Assembly (NCBI GenBank): GCA_023052935.1
Contig: CM041293.1
Location: 177,931,600 to 177,995,599 of the forward strand
Source of the DNA: Piezodorus guildinii
Lineage: Eukaryota; Arthropoda; Insecta; Hemiptera; Pentatomidae
Direction of reading: 5' to 3'
DNA length: 64,000 nt
The notes below the pieces were generated by a model. It did not search any database. It worked only from the letters and a program-made list of their open reading frames with translations, and was not told the origin of the DNA. Made by a program: the position numbers and the translations under genes. Positions 45,425 through 57,000 of this stretch are shown one piece after another (the stretch's first letter is position 1; each line of letters opens with the position of its first letter).

Positions 45425-45700
45425 TTTATTTATTTAACGTCACTTTATGTTACTGTGGCTAATCGGACGATGCTACAGTGGGAGTCCTAAATTTTGCCTA
45501 TTCAGGTTTTATTAGGATAGGGATCTTTAACGAGTACCTGACATCGCACAGGCTCGGGACCACCTTTTAACGTCCCCTCTGAAGGACGGCATAACTAAGG
45601 ATTTTTTACTCTCATTAAAAAATCCTAGGACATGCGGGTTGAACCGTGACCTTGGCATGGAGCAGTTGCTACCACCAGCTACAGTGATCCCAGCAAAATT
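45425..45700 (-). repeat. Possible SINE-like retroposon with (AAAT)n tail
   Basis: On the minus strand the sequence ends with GACGTTAAATAAATAAATAA, a tandem tetranucleotide tail. The body includes CCGTCCTTCAGAGGGGACG and a TCGTTAAAGATCCC block. From memory this combination resembles retroposon domains spread through many invertebrate genomes; I could not verify that. No Pol III boxes were pinned down. Confidence 0.45.
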
Positions 45701-45734
45701 GTAATCTTGATATAAGATTACCCTTTAGCATCTT

Positions 45735-45875
45735 TTCTCAGCGAAGTACTCCCGCTGGGTAGTTTCTTCACAAGTCTTTTACGCCTTTTATTATGATTCA
45801 TTACTTTTACTTATTGTATTTATGTAATATACAGTTGTAAAATTCAATAAAATACCAATAAAAAAAAAAGCTTTT
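45735..45875 (+). mobile_element. Solo 3' UTR of a Jockey-like LINE
   Basis: It contains the CGCTGGGTAGTTTCTTCACA and TACAGTTGTAAAATTCAATA blocks seen at 61640-61740, ending in poly(A). It is an extreme 5' truncation. Confidence 0.85.
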
Positions 45876-45939
45876 TTTCTCAAAAATTACTATCATTTAG
45901 CATTTTAAATTTATTAAATTAATTTTAACTTGGAGAAGT

Positions 45940-46400
45940 TGGTTCATGGTGCGGTCAATAGAACACATAATTAAGTATAAACTTAATTTACTGATGCCGA
46001 TATTTCGGCCTAAATTATAGGCCTTATTCAGGGCTATAAAAAAAAGATAACAAACCAGTAGTAGAATACAATATATAAAGATGATAAGAACAATAAATAA
46101 TGCTGATAATTAAAAATTAAGTAAAATGGTGGTTATGACAATTGATAAATAAAATAATAATTACAAACAAAAGGGAGGAAAGAAAATTTAATAAAAGGTG
46201 AATAATTAGATAATAGAAAATTAAAATTACTAATTTTAAAATTTTTTACAGTATGAAAAATGTGAAATATTATAAAGTTAAAAATAATTTTAACAGTAAG
46301 AGAAAAAGCGTTACAAATCTATGACGTAAAAAATGTCCATACTTTCATAAAATGTGAAACATAATATAAAATATAAAAATCTCTGTGATTTTTTTTTTCA
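45940..46400 (-). repeat. Divergent family P relative
   Basis: The minus strand reads AGCCCTGAATAAGGCC, a nine-base loop, GGCCGAAATATCGGCATCAG, and further on TGACCGCACC. These are the same blocks in the same order as the 3' ends of the repeats at 24564-25608 and 62607-63730. The extent beyond about 46060 is uncertain. Confidence 0.6.
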
Positions 46401-46654
46401 TTTTAAATTTTTATTAAAGAGAACCAAAAGATGGAAAGGTTAAGATGTTAGAAGTGGGTAAAGAGGTGAGAGATGTTTAAATCAGAAGTAAGCACGTAAT
46501 GATTGAGCAGCCTGAGCAAGTGTCATAACAATGAAGTAATTATTGGAAATTTATTGTTGGTGAAAATTTAATTTATTGTTAGTGGAAATTTTGTGTTGTG
46601 CACATATGATTGTTAAAATAACATTCAGATGTTTTCTTATTAAACGAATTTTTA

Positions 46655-46830
46655 CTTTCACTTACCTATAGTAAGGGAAAATATTGCGATCGCAAAGAAA
46701 TTTTGAATTCCAGTTTTCAATGGAAGAATTCGTTTTAGAGTCTAATGAGTCTAAAAAACTATACGCTCCAGATGTTACAGCAACTTTTTATTCAAAACTG
46801 GCGAACTAGAAGAGACAGTTATTACAAGAA
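46655..46830 (+). repeat. Family H repeat, 5' end only
   Basis: It contains TTTTTACTTTCACTTACC, TATAGTAAGGGAAAATATTG and the decaying start of the body. Confidence 0.75.
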
Positions 46831-47065
46831 ACTGGTTTTTCGTGCAGTTAAAAGCCGAAAAACGTGCAATATGTATAGGCTCAGTTTTTGTGCCTCAATA
46901 TATGCTTGTGTTTAGCTAACAACAAAATAAGTAATAATAGTTTTTATAAATTAGGCTCTAAATTCTAACAAGGAAGAATTTGTTGTGATCTGTTTTACAA
47001 GAAGTGTCTGTTTGGGATCACATGGAATACGAAACAGTTTTTCGCATCATATTCAAGCTCGGGTG

Positions 47066-47335
47066 ATTGGCCCGTGACTGAGTGGTTAATGCGCTAGTCT
47101 CTCGTGCTAAAGGTTGTTAGTTTGAATCCCAGTCCCGGCGGGGCTTTTATAAGGGTTAAGTCAAGTAATTAAATGAAGATCCAATCACAGCCTCTTTCCC
47201 GGGTATGTGAGACCTGTCAGCCAAATGGTGGCCACTCACAAAATTAGAGAGATGGGGACCCTACAATACAAAATGTATCGCCCAAGGCCTACACGGCCAG
47301 TTGCGCTACTTGAAGGAAGGAAGGAATTAGATATC
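47066..47335 (+). repeat. tRNA-derived SINE (family B), forward copy
   Basis: The tRNA-like head has an A box (TGACTGAGTGGTTAATGC) and a B box (AGTTTGAATCCC), then a body shared with the reversed copy at 51024-51318 (TATGTGAGACCTGTCAGCCA). The tail is a (GAAG)n-like run. About 70 bp of body present in the other copy is missing. The family uses RNA polymerase III promoters; it codes for no protein. Confidence 0.8.
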
Positions 47336-47881
47336 CTGGTTTTAGTTTTCGTCGAGAGAGTTGTTATCCTTTCGGCATTATTTAAACATCCATATTTAAC
47401 TTGTCTAATCATAAATAATTCTGGATAAAATTTGAGATTTGAAATCGCACTTAAAACTATTTAGTGAGTATTTACACAGAAAAATTATGAAGGGTTGTTA
47501 ACAGAGGAGGATTCAGTGTAACAAGAATAACAATGAATGTCTTTGAATAAGCCCGCGAAACGATCATGAAACGTATCATGCTAGACGGATGTGTTTACTT
47601 ACTCAGAATTACTCCTAATATTTCCGTTCATTTTTTTCACTTCTTAACTAATAATTTAATTGTAGGTTTAACCAGAGAAATATGATAAAATAAAATTTTA
47701 AATATTTATAAGTAGATCTATATATTTTTATTACTGAAAATATGGTTCGATCAATTGTTATATATATATTTATCTTCAAATGTTTCATTCACACCTGTCA
47801 ATAAATGATTGACAATCAGCGAATGTGATGATGAAGGAATCATATTTGGCGTGGTAGGCATGATGGAGAGAAGATGCTCAG
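47336..47881. other. Unassigned AT-rich sequence
   Basis: No supported feature was found. Confidence 0.35.
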
Positions 47882-48115
47882 CGGCGATTTAGCTTAGAAG
47901 GTCCCTCATCCAGCTTCTTTTCAATCTTTTGCGAGTATTGTCCGGCGTGTTACTAGTGGCCATGCTTCGTATTAGATTGTTAGTATGTCCGTGTAAGTTG
48001 TTGTGAAAACGTTTGTAGAGGGTCCGAATCTGTTCGTTGACTGTTGGCATATGAAGGTCTGTATGTAAAGTAGTGTTGCTAACGTACCATGGTGAGTTTG
48101 TAATAGTTCTGATAT
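47882..48115 (-). pseudogene. Jockey-like RT C-terminal fragment, third subfamily
   Basis: The minus-strand frame ends ITNSPWYVSNTTLHTDLHMP, VNEQIRTLYKRFHNNLHGHT and KRLKRSWMRDLLS, the conserved last 75 residues of Jockey-clade polymerases. It is a small terminal piece. Confidence 0.85.
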
Positions 48116-48708
48116 ATTTAAATTTAATAATCAAATTTAACTCAAAAGTGAAAAAAAATGCAATAAAATCAAAAACGTGGAATTTAGCACAACTGGCAAA
48201 ACGTGCAATTTCGTTCAATATATTATTCCCTAATACATGAACGGGATAGCTGTCCGAGTTTGTTGCTGATACCCGCTAGCAAATAAAACGTGCTAAATCA
48301 TGGAAATCCGGTCTCTGGTTATTATCATGCATTTTTTATATTTTTTGGTTAATTATTTCCAAAAATGAACCTTTGTAATCGACCAAAAAAAGAGAGCTTC
48401 AAGGGCTTACGTTTCATGATGCGTAGAACCCGAATAACGAATAAAAAAAAAACCGGGTCTCCTAATTATTAAATAAATACCAACAATTTCATTAAATTGT
48501 TTTTAGTGTTATTCCATAGAAATTAAATTTCATACAAAACGGAAAAAAGAATCAATGAAATTGGTTTAGAACTAGCAGAGATATAGCGTTTTGAAATCAG
48601 CAGCGGTGATATGCCATTTTCATTTGAAATATTTATATTACTTAATCATATTACTTAATTGCCTATTTAAAGCTTCATAAACAGTTATACCGTAATATTG
48701 TTATTGAG
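48116..48708. other. Unassigned AT-rich sequence
   Basis: No gene is visible. A short motif at about 48370-48385 (CCTTTGTAATCGACC) recurs with small changes near 56575 and 61860, perhaps a small dispersed repeat. Confidence 0.4.
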
Positions 48709-48722
48709 TAATAATAAACTTG

Positions 48723-50599
48723 CACTGATAGGAATGAACCTCAGGAAAAAAGGAAATTACCTATATGCAGTTTTTATAGATCTGAAAAAGGCTTTTGATT
48801 CCATGAACCACAACCTGCTGTGGGAAAAACTTTTAACACTTGGAGTTAGCGGTAAAATAATTAGGATTATGAAAAACTTATACGACAATGCTACTACCCA
48901 AATTTCAATAAATGGTCAACTAAGCGACGAAATAGACGTAACTCTTGGATTGCTACAAGGTGAAAGCCTCAGCCCAGCACTCTTCATACTCTTCTTGTCG
49001 GATATTATTCAGTTCTTTCAGGATAACGGAGCCACAGGAGTTAACATTGACCATAATCATGAGACAATAATGTTATTATTGGCAGACGATATTATACTTT
49101 TAAATAATAACTGGCATAGTGCGCAAAGAAATTTAAAAATCCTGCAGAAATACTGCTCAAACAACTCTCTAACCTTAAACGTAGAAAAGTCAAAAGTCTT
49201 GGTATTCCATAAATCACCCAAGTTAAAAAAACTCAAACCCCTTTATTGGCACAATACAAAGTTAGAATATATAAAAACCTAAACATATTTAGGAGTTCCG
49301 TTTGCATCAACAGGTAAATCAAAAAAGGCATCTGTACACTTCTTACAGAAATCATCTATTGCTACCGCTAAAGTCTTAGAAATCCTGAGAAGAGGAAAGA
49401 GTGACTCTTTTGAAACAAAGATGGCGTTGTACGATTCAATGATCTCTTCAGTTCTCCTCTACGGATCAGAAGTTTGGAGCCTGAGATATCTAGAGGCTTT
49501 AGAAATTTCTCAAATGAAATTTATTAAATACCTATATGGATGGCCCAAAAACACCCCAAACTATATAGTGAGGCTTGAGACAGGTAGAAGTCCTCTAATC
49601 TCAAAAGTAATGAAAAAAGTAATCAACAATTGGTCTAAACTGTCATCGATGCCTGAAGAGAGACTCCCGAAACAGTGTTTCAACAAACTAAGAATGCTAG
49701 ATGCAGAAAAGCCTGATATAGATTACAACTGGGTTTCACAGGTCAATATGATAGCCCACAACTATGGATGTAGGGAAAAATTCAATGCGCCTCTGGAAAA
49801 CGATATTTTGAATCACAAAGCCGATATTATCGAAACAATCATAAACAATAACTATTCAACTGACATTAATAGAGCAATGAACTCAAATAGTAACCCGATA
49901 TACCGATTACTCAGCAGTTACAACCTACATAAACCAGAAGAGTACCTAACATATAGGCTAAATTTTAAGAAAATAAGATGTATCAGCCGACTAAGGGTAG
50001 GAAACCCAGAGATCATCAAACTCCATCATGGAAACAAAACAATTATTATTAAGGCAAATGAACTTTGTATATTTTGCAATGATTATTTCAACAATAGTTT
50101 GTACCATATCCTCCTACATTGCCCAGCCTTTAAAGACAATAGACAATATATCATAAAACCATCCTGTGACCTACAAAAAATTGAAAATATCTTGAACATT
50201 AATAGTGAAGCCAGACTGAACAGTCTTTATATTTATATCTTAAACATTTGTAATAAATATGATTCTATTAGTTCTATTTAAACAATATTGTGTAAATAGT
50301 TTTCGAAACCATTTAATCACTGTACTTTTACTACGCTTCCGTTTATTTTAGATGTCTCACTATTTTAAGTTTAATATTGTGTAGTAATCAATATTATGTT
50401 AAAAAAATTTTGTATTATCCAGTTCGTTTTATTTTTGTTTACTATTTTGTCAAGGAATACATGTTTTATCTTTTGTTTAATGTTTTGGGTAAAGAGCACT
50501 AGACTCAGGTTATATTTCTTTTGTAATTGTATTTTATGTTGTAAATTTGTACAAGACTTTGTCTTTCACAAATAAAATATATTCTATTCTATTCTATTC
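48723..50599 (+). mobile_element. Non-LTR retrotransposon of unresolved clade, 5'-truncated, one stop
   Basis: It is flanked by TAATAATAAACTTG at 48709-48722 and 50600-50613. A single frame runs from the truncation point to 50281 and is broken only by TAA at 49280-49282. It encodes RT blocks YAVFIDLKKAFDSMNHNLLW, LGLLQGESLSPALFILFLSD, the catalytic LADD and YLGVPFASTGKSKK. A long C-terminal region ends in a Cys/His cluster (CIFCNDYFNNSLYHILLHC). The 3' end is a tandem ATTCT run instead of poly(A). The RT style and C-terminal zinc-binding tail set it apart from the Jockey and RTE elements here; a CR1/L2/Vingi-like group is possible, but I cannot assign it. Confidence 0.85.
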
Positions 50600-50629
50600 T
50601 AATAATAAACTTGTGTAATAATTTGCAGC

Positions 50630-51020
50630 GTTATTCAAAAACTTCTGTAACGATTTTGATTAAACTCGCATTATCTATGTAAACTTCTATGTTATTTAAT
50701 ATCATATAGGTTTCATTCTGATTGAAATAGTCTGACAGAGCTTAAATATCGATATTTTAAATTTTCTTTTTCTAAAGTATCTATAATTTTATAGATTCGA
50801 TAACATGAAATATATCATCGTATTAGTCTTGATAAAAAGCAGCTAAACATATCAGTTAAACGAACTTAATAACCTACTACAGTAGACAAGAGCAAACATA
50901 TTTTTTTCCCAAACATAAAAATAGTAATATAGATGTATAATATACCGATGGAGAGATAATGGTTTCAGAAAAAAATGGCATCTGATTTAAAAAAGGATTC
51001 GAACGTAATATAAAGTAACG
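50630..51020 (+). repeat. Family H repeat, central piece
   Basis: It carries the AACGATTTTGATTAAACTCGC, TCTGACAGAGCTTAAAT and AATATACCGATGGAGAG landmarks. It is interrupted by the reversed SINE and resumes at about 51319. Confidence 0.75.
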
Positions 51021-51023
51021 AAT

Positions 51024-51318
51024 AGGGAATACATTTTTTTCCAGTGGCGCGACAGGTCGTGTAGGCCCTAGGCCTCACGGTTTCATTACCTGGGAGACTA
51101 CATTCACGTTTCTTGATGCCTACGAAATGCATAGAGTCATCGCTCCCTACGCCTAATTTGTGAGTGACCACCAGTTGGCTGACGGGTCTCACATACCGAA
51201 GGGAGAGGCTGTGAGTGAATCCCCATTGATTTAATTCTTGAAAAAGTCGCTCCGAGACTGGGATTCGAACTCACAACCTTTAACATAAAAGACTAGCGCG
51301 CTAGCCACGGGCTCCCCT
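51024..51318 (-). repeat. tRNA-derived SINE (family B), reversed copy
   Basis: On the minus strand the head reads CCCGTGGCTAGCGCGCTAGT and the B box GAGTTCGAATCCC is intact. The body is shared with 47066-47335. It is inserted within a family H copy. Confidence 0.85.
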
Positions 51319-51490
51319 ATAAACATAAATGGTTATTGTAAATAATAATTTTATCCAAAACTTATGTTTCCAACGAAACTGAATATAATACTTTAAATTT
51401 TTTCTGCTTTTAATTGTATAATAGTTCCTAAATTGATTTTGAAAACTGAGGTAAATACAAGTCGCGTGTAGCCCATACTAGATTTTTAAA
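51319..51490 (+). repeat. Family H repeat, 3' piece
   Basis: It ends CTGAGGTAAATACAAGTCGC and CCCATACTAGATTTTT, completing the copy broken by the SINE. Confidence 0.7.
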
Positions 51491-51559
51491 CTACTAACTC
51501 CTTTGTGTGTTGGGTTTCCCCAAAGAAACAAATGAATAAATAAATAAAATAATTTATTA

Positions 51560-52087
51560 TTAATATATTTTTATTGAAATTTACAACTGTAAAAAAAATA
51601 CAAGTAAATATGCTAAAACGACAAAACACATGGAATAAACATGAAGAGAAACTGCTCATTGGCAGACGCTCTTTAGTAGTGAGTCTAAAGAAGAAGGTCT
51701 CGAGGCCTTCTGCTTTTCAGATGCCTCGGAGGATTATCAGGAATTGAATAGGAAGCAAGGATTGAAACTAATGGATTGGAGTTTTTCATGGAAGGAGTGA
51801 TACCTGGTACGGGCCAAATCAGCAATATATGAAACATTAAGATCATTGTGGATGATTTTATTCGTGACGACAAAGTAAGAAGCGTTAAGGATTCTGGATT
51901 GTAAGGATTGGATACGGGGAGAGTTTGATGGTTTAGTAGAGCCCCAAAGCTCAACTCCGTAGGTCCAGATAGGCTTTATGACGGTCATGAAAAAGAGTCT
52001 TTTGTAGTTAAGTAAAAGGTTAGAGCGTCTGTCTGTAAATGTTGGAGTAGCCGAAATCGTCGTGCAGTTTCTTATCTTTTCAGTCTT
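51560..52087 (-). mobile_element. Jockey-like LINE 3' fragment, minus strand
   Basis: The 3' UTR in reverse (TTGAAATTTACAACTGTA) is followed on the minus strand by WTYGVELWGSTKPSNSPRIQ and the C-terminus PRHLKSRRPRDLLL. It is truncated near 52087 and frameshifted. Confidence 0.85.
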
Positions 52088-53039
52088 GAATACAATAATA
52101 ATAAGATATAGGCTATGTTGCTTTATTGAATTATTTCAAAAGAATAAAACCGAAAGTTGTCCTAGAAGTAATAGAAAGTAGAAGAAAATAATAATAGAAG
52201 AAATTCCACTTGAGGCTAGATTAATTGACAAAATCCAAACTATACAATATTGAAGGGGACCGTTGAGTTATAGCAAAGGGACCAGAAGCGTTCGCTCCAC
52301 TGGATAAGCCGATTAGGGGACAACTTTTATCATATTCTCGACTCGGTTCTCAGCTAATTACGCAAGTTTTCTCGAGTCTTAAATCATTTTAAAAGTTCTT
52401 CTTGGAAATATTTTTCAGGGGAGGAGTAACAGCCTTTTTATCGGGAGGTGATAATGGAAAACCTGCCTCTTGCAAGAATCCTACAGGTCATTCCCTAACT
52501 TTTCTTCCTTATAGCTACAAAAGACCAAATGCCAGAAAGCGATTTAGAAAAAAAATTATTATCTTTACTTGTTTGTTGTTTTGTTTTGTTGCATACCTAT
52601 ATATGAAATATATAGCAAGAGAAAGTATTTCGATCCTCATAATTTACGAAATCGAATGTCTTCTAAGAAGGTCTGTAAGTATTTTTTGTAAAAGAGCCCA
52701 GCACCTATGGGGTACATTGAGCAAACTTCACTTCCTAGATTTAAATAGCTGTAGCTCTTAAATTCGACTTCATACAAAAATATTATTATTTACACTTTCC
52801 CTAAGGGGTGTATTAGGAATCCACCAAGCCGCTTAAAAACACTTTGAGACTTATCATTTAGAAGCTATATCCGTTCAAGTGAAAAATTGCTCAACTAGCC
52901 CCGTCCTACCTCACTTATCATAATTAGTATTATATGTCAGTAGTAATTATTAGTGATATTTTTATATTTCATTACTTAATCTTTATATGTTTTCCTTTAA
53001 TTAATGACAACCATTTTATTTTATTTAGTTATAATTCCC
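52088..53039. other. Unassigned sequence
   Basis: No repeat or domain was recognised. The 119-codon open frame at 52402-52761 has no domain, no codon bias visible by eye and no splice context that I can support. Confidence 0.4.
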
Positions 53040-53920
53040 ATTACTTCATTTTTACTTTCTCTTACTAAATATAGTAAGGAAAAGTATTGCGATCGTGAAA
53101 ATTTTCGAATTCCGATTTTCAACGGAAATACACATTTTAGGATCCCTGAGTCCAAAAAGGTCTGTGTGTGAGTGGCAACTTCCGGGCGGAAACGGTAAGT
53201 CCTATGAATCTGAAATTTCATAGTTAAGACAAATATACGCCCGAGACGTTACAAAACCTTTTTCATCAAAATGAGCTTACCAGAAGAGGCCACTTTATAC
53301 CATGCATTTTGCACCTTTTTTCGATTTTCTCGAAAATGTTTCCGACGATTGTGATGAAACTCGTTATATCGATGTAAAATTTAATAGGCTTTAATATCAT
53401 GTAGGTTTCATTCTGATTAATATGGTTTGACAGGGCTTAAATGCCGATATTTTAAATTTCCCCTCTCTAAAGAACCTTTAATTTTGTTGATTCTATAAAA
53501 ATAACTATTATATCTTGTTTCCACTGATAAAAAACAGGTAAATATGCAAGTTGTGCGAATTTAAAAAACAACTAAAGGAGAAAACTGAAAAAAAAAATTT
53601 AATGCAATTTTTTGTTTTTGAATATGAGAGCAGTAATATATACCGTTGGAAAGCTAAAGATTTTAGAAAAAATATTATCTTATACACAACATTTTAAAAG
53701 TTAATAGAGAGTAATGTAAAAAAGATAAAACTAACTGATTATTTTAGATAATATTATAATAGATTTTTTAATAAAACACATGTTTCTATAGAAATTCTAT
53801 TTAATTAATTCTTTAATATTTTCACGTATTTTTATCTTTAACTGTATTTTAAAAATTCTTTCAATGATTTTAAAAATGGTGGTAAGTGAAAGTCACGTGT
53901 TGCCCGCACCAGATTTTTTT
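53040..53920 (+). repeat. Family H repeat, complete forward copy
   Basis: It opens with TTTTTACTTTCTCTTAC, AAATATA and GTAAGGAAAAGTATTGCG. It ends with GGTGGTAAGTGAAAGTCACG and TTGCCCGCACCAGATTTTTT. Most conserved blocks are intact, so it is a good reference copy. Confidence 0.88.
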
Positions 53921-54499
53921 TATATCTTTTATTTTCTAATATCACCGTAGCTATTATAAATTAAAGATGCAAAGGTGTTGATGACCTTGAGGTTTTACGC
54001 CTCAAAGCGAAAAATAAAAGAGTAACGAAATTAAGAAATTTAAACAATCAATTCCTACATAAACAAAAACAAAATATAGTAAATAAATAAAGAAAAATAA
54101 ACCAATTACTTCATATATTGTAACGATTTATTTATTTTCGTCCATCCAGCGCCGTGAATTTAAAATGTATCCTATTTAATTTAATTTAATTTAATCTTAT
54201 TTAAGTGATTGTACTATTTATCCCGGGCGAAGAAGTTGTCGATATTATATTATTTTTTATTAATGTCGAGACTCAGCGATGGTGTTATGACTGTTAAATT
54301 AAAATCATATGACTTCTTCGTATGTTACGTTTCAAAGAAAATAAATTAGTTGAACCTCTGTACCTTTGGATTTTATTTTAAATCATAAGAACCTTTGGAC
54401 AAAAACCATCAACCATGTTACACTATAAACAAAAAATAAAATACAGTATGTGTACTTTAAAACTCTTGCTCAAAAATTATTGTTTGTATTCATATGAAA
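53921..54499. other. Unassigned AT-rich sequence
   Basis: No feature beyond a short repeated TTTAATTTAATT run near 54172. Confidence 0.4.
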
Positions 54500-54956
54500 G
54501 TTTGTATTTTAGAAGTGCATATGCCTGAGATATCACAGCATCTTTTTTATCAAATGCATTTTGCTCCTTTTTACGATTTTCTCAAAAACGGCTCTAAATG
54601 TTTTGATCAAACTCGCAACATTTCGATCATACATTAAATAAGCTTTGAAATCATGTAGATTTTATTGTTATTGAAATAGTTTGACAGGGCTTAGACGCCG
54701 ATATTTTATAATTTTCTTCTTCTAAAGTACCTTTAATATTGTAGATTCGAAAAAAATAACCATATCATCTTTTTGGCATTGTTATGAAACAAATAAATGT
54801 ATAAGTTAAACGAATTCTTATAAAGTCCAACTAAAACGGAAAATAGCAAACATATTTTTTAAATGTAAATTTGTTGGTTTCGAACATATGAGCAGTAATA
54901 TCGATGTACAATATAACATTGGAAAGATACGAATTTCTTATCTCATATACAAAATT

Positions 54957-55249
54957 AGAGAGCGACGTTTTCTAGTGAATAGAACGCTCCAGATTCTGGG
55001 TTCAAATTCCGCCTATGGAAGAATATTATTAATGCTGTTAATTTAGCCAGGGAGCGACCCTAGGTTGTTGAGACCCTCATGGAGCAGCCAGCCTCTTTAA
55101 AGTGGGTTACCAAATTGGAGGAAAAACCTGGTGGCTAAGCGTGATAAAGGCTTAATAACCTCATTGCACTGCCGTTGGCCTAGAAACAGTACGAATCTCT
55201 AAATGTACTTAACCTAACACCATTCATGGGTTGTAGAGGTAAAGGTTTA
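54957..55249 (+). repeat. tRNA-derived SINE (family A), intact-length copy
   Basis: The head has a degenerate A box and a B box (GGGTTCAAATTCC). The body and tail match both halves of the copy at 661-1310 without the gap. Flanks TATACAAAATT and TATACACAAAATT form an imperfect target-site duplication. Confidence 0.8.
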
Positions 55250-55287
55250 TACACAAAATTGCAAAAGTTAATGGAGTATCATGATAA

Positions 55288-56050
55288 GATCTGGTGCGGG
55301 CAACACACCACTTTCACTTACCTCCATTTTTAAAATCAATGAAAGAATTTTCAAATACAGTTAGAGATAAAAATACGTGAAACTATTAAACAATTAATTA
55401 AATTGAATTCATAAAGAAACATGTGTTTTATTAAAAAATCTATTAAATTATTATCTAAAATAATCAGTTAGTTTTATCTTCTTAGTATAAGATAATGTTT
55501 TTTCTAAAATCTCTTATGTTCAAAAACAAAAAATTGCATTACAAAAATATTTTTTATGTTTTCTCCTTTAGTTGGGTATCTAATTCATTCAATTTATATA
55601 TTTACCTGTTTTTCATCAGTGGTAACATGATAATATAGTTATTTTTATAGAATCAACAAAATTAAAGGTACTTTAGAGAAAAAATATTTAAAATATCGGC
55701 ATTTAAGCTCTGTCAAACCATTTTAATCAAAATGAAACCTACATGATAATAAAGTCCATTAAATTTTACATCGATATGGCGAGTTTAATCAAAATCGTTG
55801 GAACCGTTTTTGAGAAAATCGAAAAAAGGTGCAAAATGCATGGTATAAAGTGGCTATTCTGGTAAGCTCATTTTGATGAAAAAGGTTTGTAACGTCTCGG
55901 GCGTATATTTGTCTTAAATTTGATATTTAAGTGCCCCGGAGTTACCATACACACACCATTTTGCAGGACTTGGCTATTTGGACTCAGGTGACCCTAAAAC
56001 GTGGATTTCCGTTGAAAAATGGAATTCGAAAATTTTCACGATCGCAATAC
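55288..56050 (-). repeat. Family H repeat, reversed copy nested in another copy
   Basis: It begins ATCTGGTGCGGGCAACACAC with CACTTTCACTTACCTCC and ends CACGATCGCAATAC, lacking the final palindrome. It sits inside a forward copy. Confidence 0.85.
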
Positions 56051-56200
56051 AGATTATTAAATAAAGCACATGTTTCTATCTAATATCTTTATTATTAATA
56101 CTTTGACTTTTTTTTATGTCCAAGTTTATTTTAAAATTCTTAAATTGATTTTAACAACGGAGGTAAGTAAGAGTCGTGTGTTGCACGTACTAGATTTTAC

Positions 56201-56632
56201 AAAATATGTGTCCTAATTTCATATAGGAACAATTGTGTAAATTGTTTAATGCGCCTACTAAATTTAATTATCAAATCAATAAGTTCGAACATCTGATTAA
56301 GGCTAAGAGCGCGAGATAAATTCGGTTCAATGAAATGAAACTATTGACAAATCTCTCGAAGCCTAGCTCAGACCGACGAGATAACTCAAGGCGACCGCAC
56401 TCAAGGTTTGAGTATTTAGAGGACTCGAATCACCGAGTTCCAGAAATTGTTTGAGGTTAGTGGCGGACCGTTCCGCAATCCTTACTGTGCAAACTTTGAT
56501 TAGTCATTTATAAACTAATGTTACAGATGTTGAGAAGTTCACTTTACATTATGGTTTATTATTTTCAATTACGAACCTTTGTAATCGACCATTAAAAAAT
56601 TACCCCCTTATATATAAGTATATACGTATTTA
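56201..56632. other. Unassigned sequence before the Jockey element
   Basis: No feature was recognised apart from the CCTTTGTAATCGACC motif near 56575 shared with 48370. Confidence 0.4.
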
Positions 56633-56929
56633 AATCATTTAAATGATAGTACCAGTGTCATGGCCGAAACTAATGTCACGCTTAGTTATCGCTCTGCACT
56701 AGCATCTTTATAACTGTGGTATTAACTCACGGATTATTGCCAACGTTTATAAACATCGTCTTTTTACGACAGTAATCAAGTTTATACTGTAATTCAGTGA
56801 GGTGAGTGATTATTAGTTAACTTTTGGAGTAGTGTTAATAGCCTAAAGGTGTGCCACGTGGTAAGCAGGCTGCTGCCTGTACAGGCTGTCATAGGCTATC
56901 ACTCACTAGGACTAGTTCTTATCAGATCG

Positions 56930-57000
56930 CCAGTGGCTCGGAGGTAGCGCTCCTGACTCCGCTCAAATAGAACTGAGTTCGTAGCTCAAGAGACGTTAAA
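56930..57000 (+). repeat. tRNA-like sequence in the Jockey 5' UTR
   Basis: The stretch has GTGGCTCGGAGGTAGCGC, like a tRNA A-box arm, followed about 40 bp later by GAGTTCGTAGCTC, a weak B box. A T-rich run follows. It could be a captured SINE head or chance resemblance. Confidence 0.35.

Larger units (their letters stand above)
54500..56200 (+). repeat. Family H repeat, forward copy with two nested insertions
   Basis: The pieces are 54500-54956 (body), 55250-55287 (CACAAAATTGCAAAAGTTAA) and 56050-56200 (AAGCACATGTTTCTATC through GGAGGTAAGTAAGAGTCG to the 3' end). The gaps contain SINE family A and a reversed family H copy. Confidence 0.75.

Noticed and set aside
47066..47145. A functional tRNA gene at the SINE B head
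   Set aside because: The same head and body recur inverted at 51024-51318, and no clean cloverleaf can be drawn.
52402..52761. A 119-codon open frame that might be a host exon
   Set aside because: It has no recognisable domain and no convincing splice context, and is ordinary chance length in AT-rich DNA.
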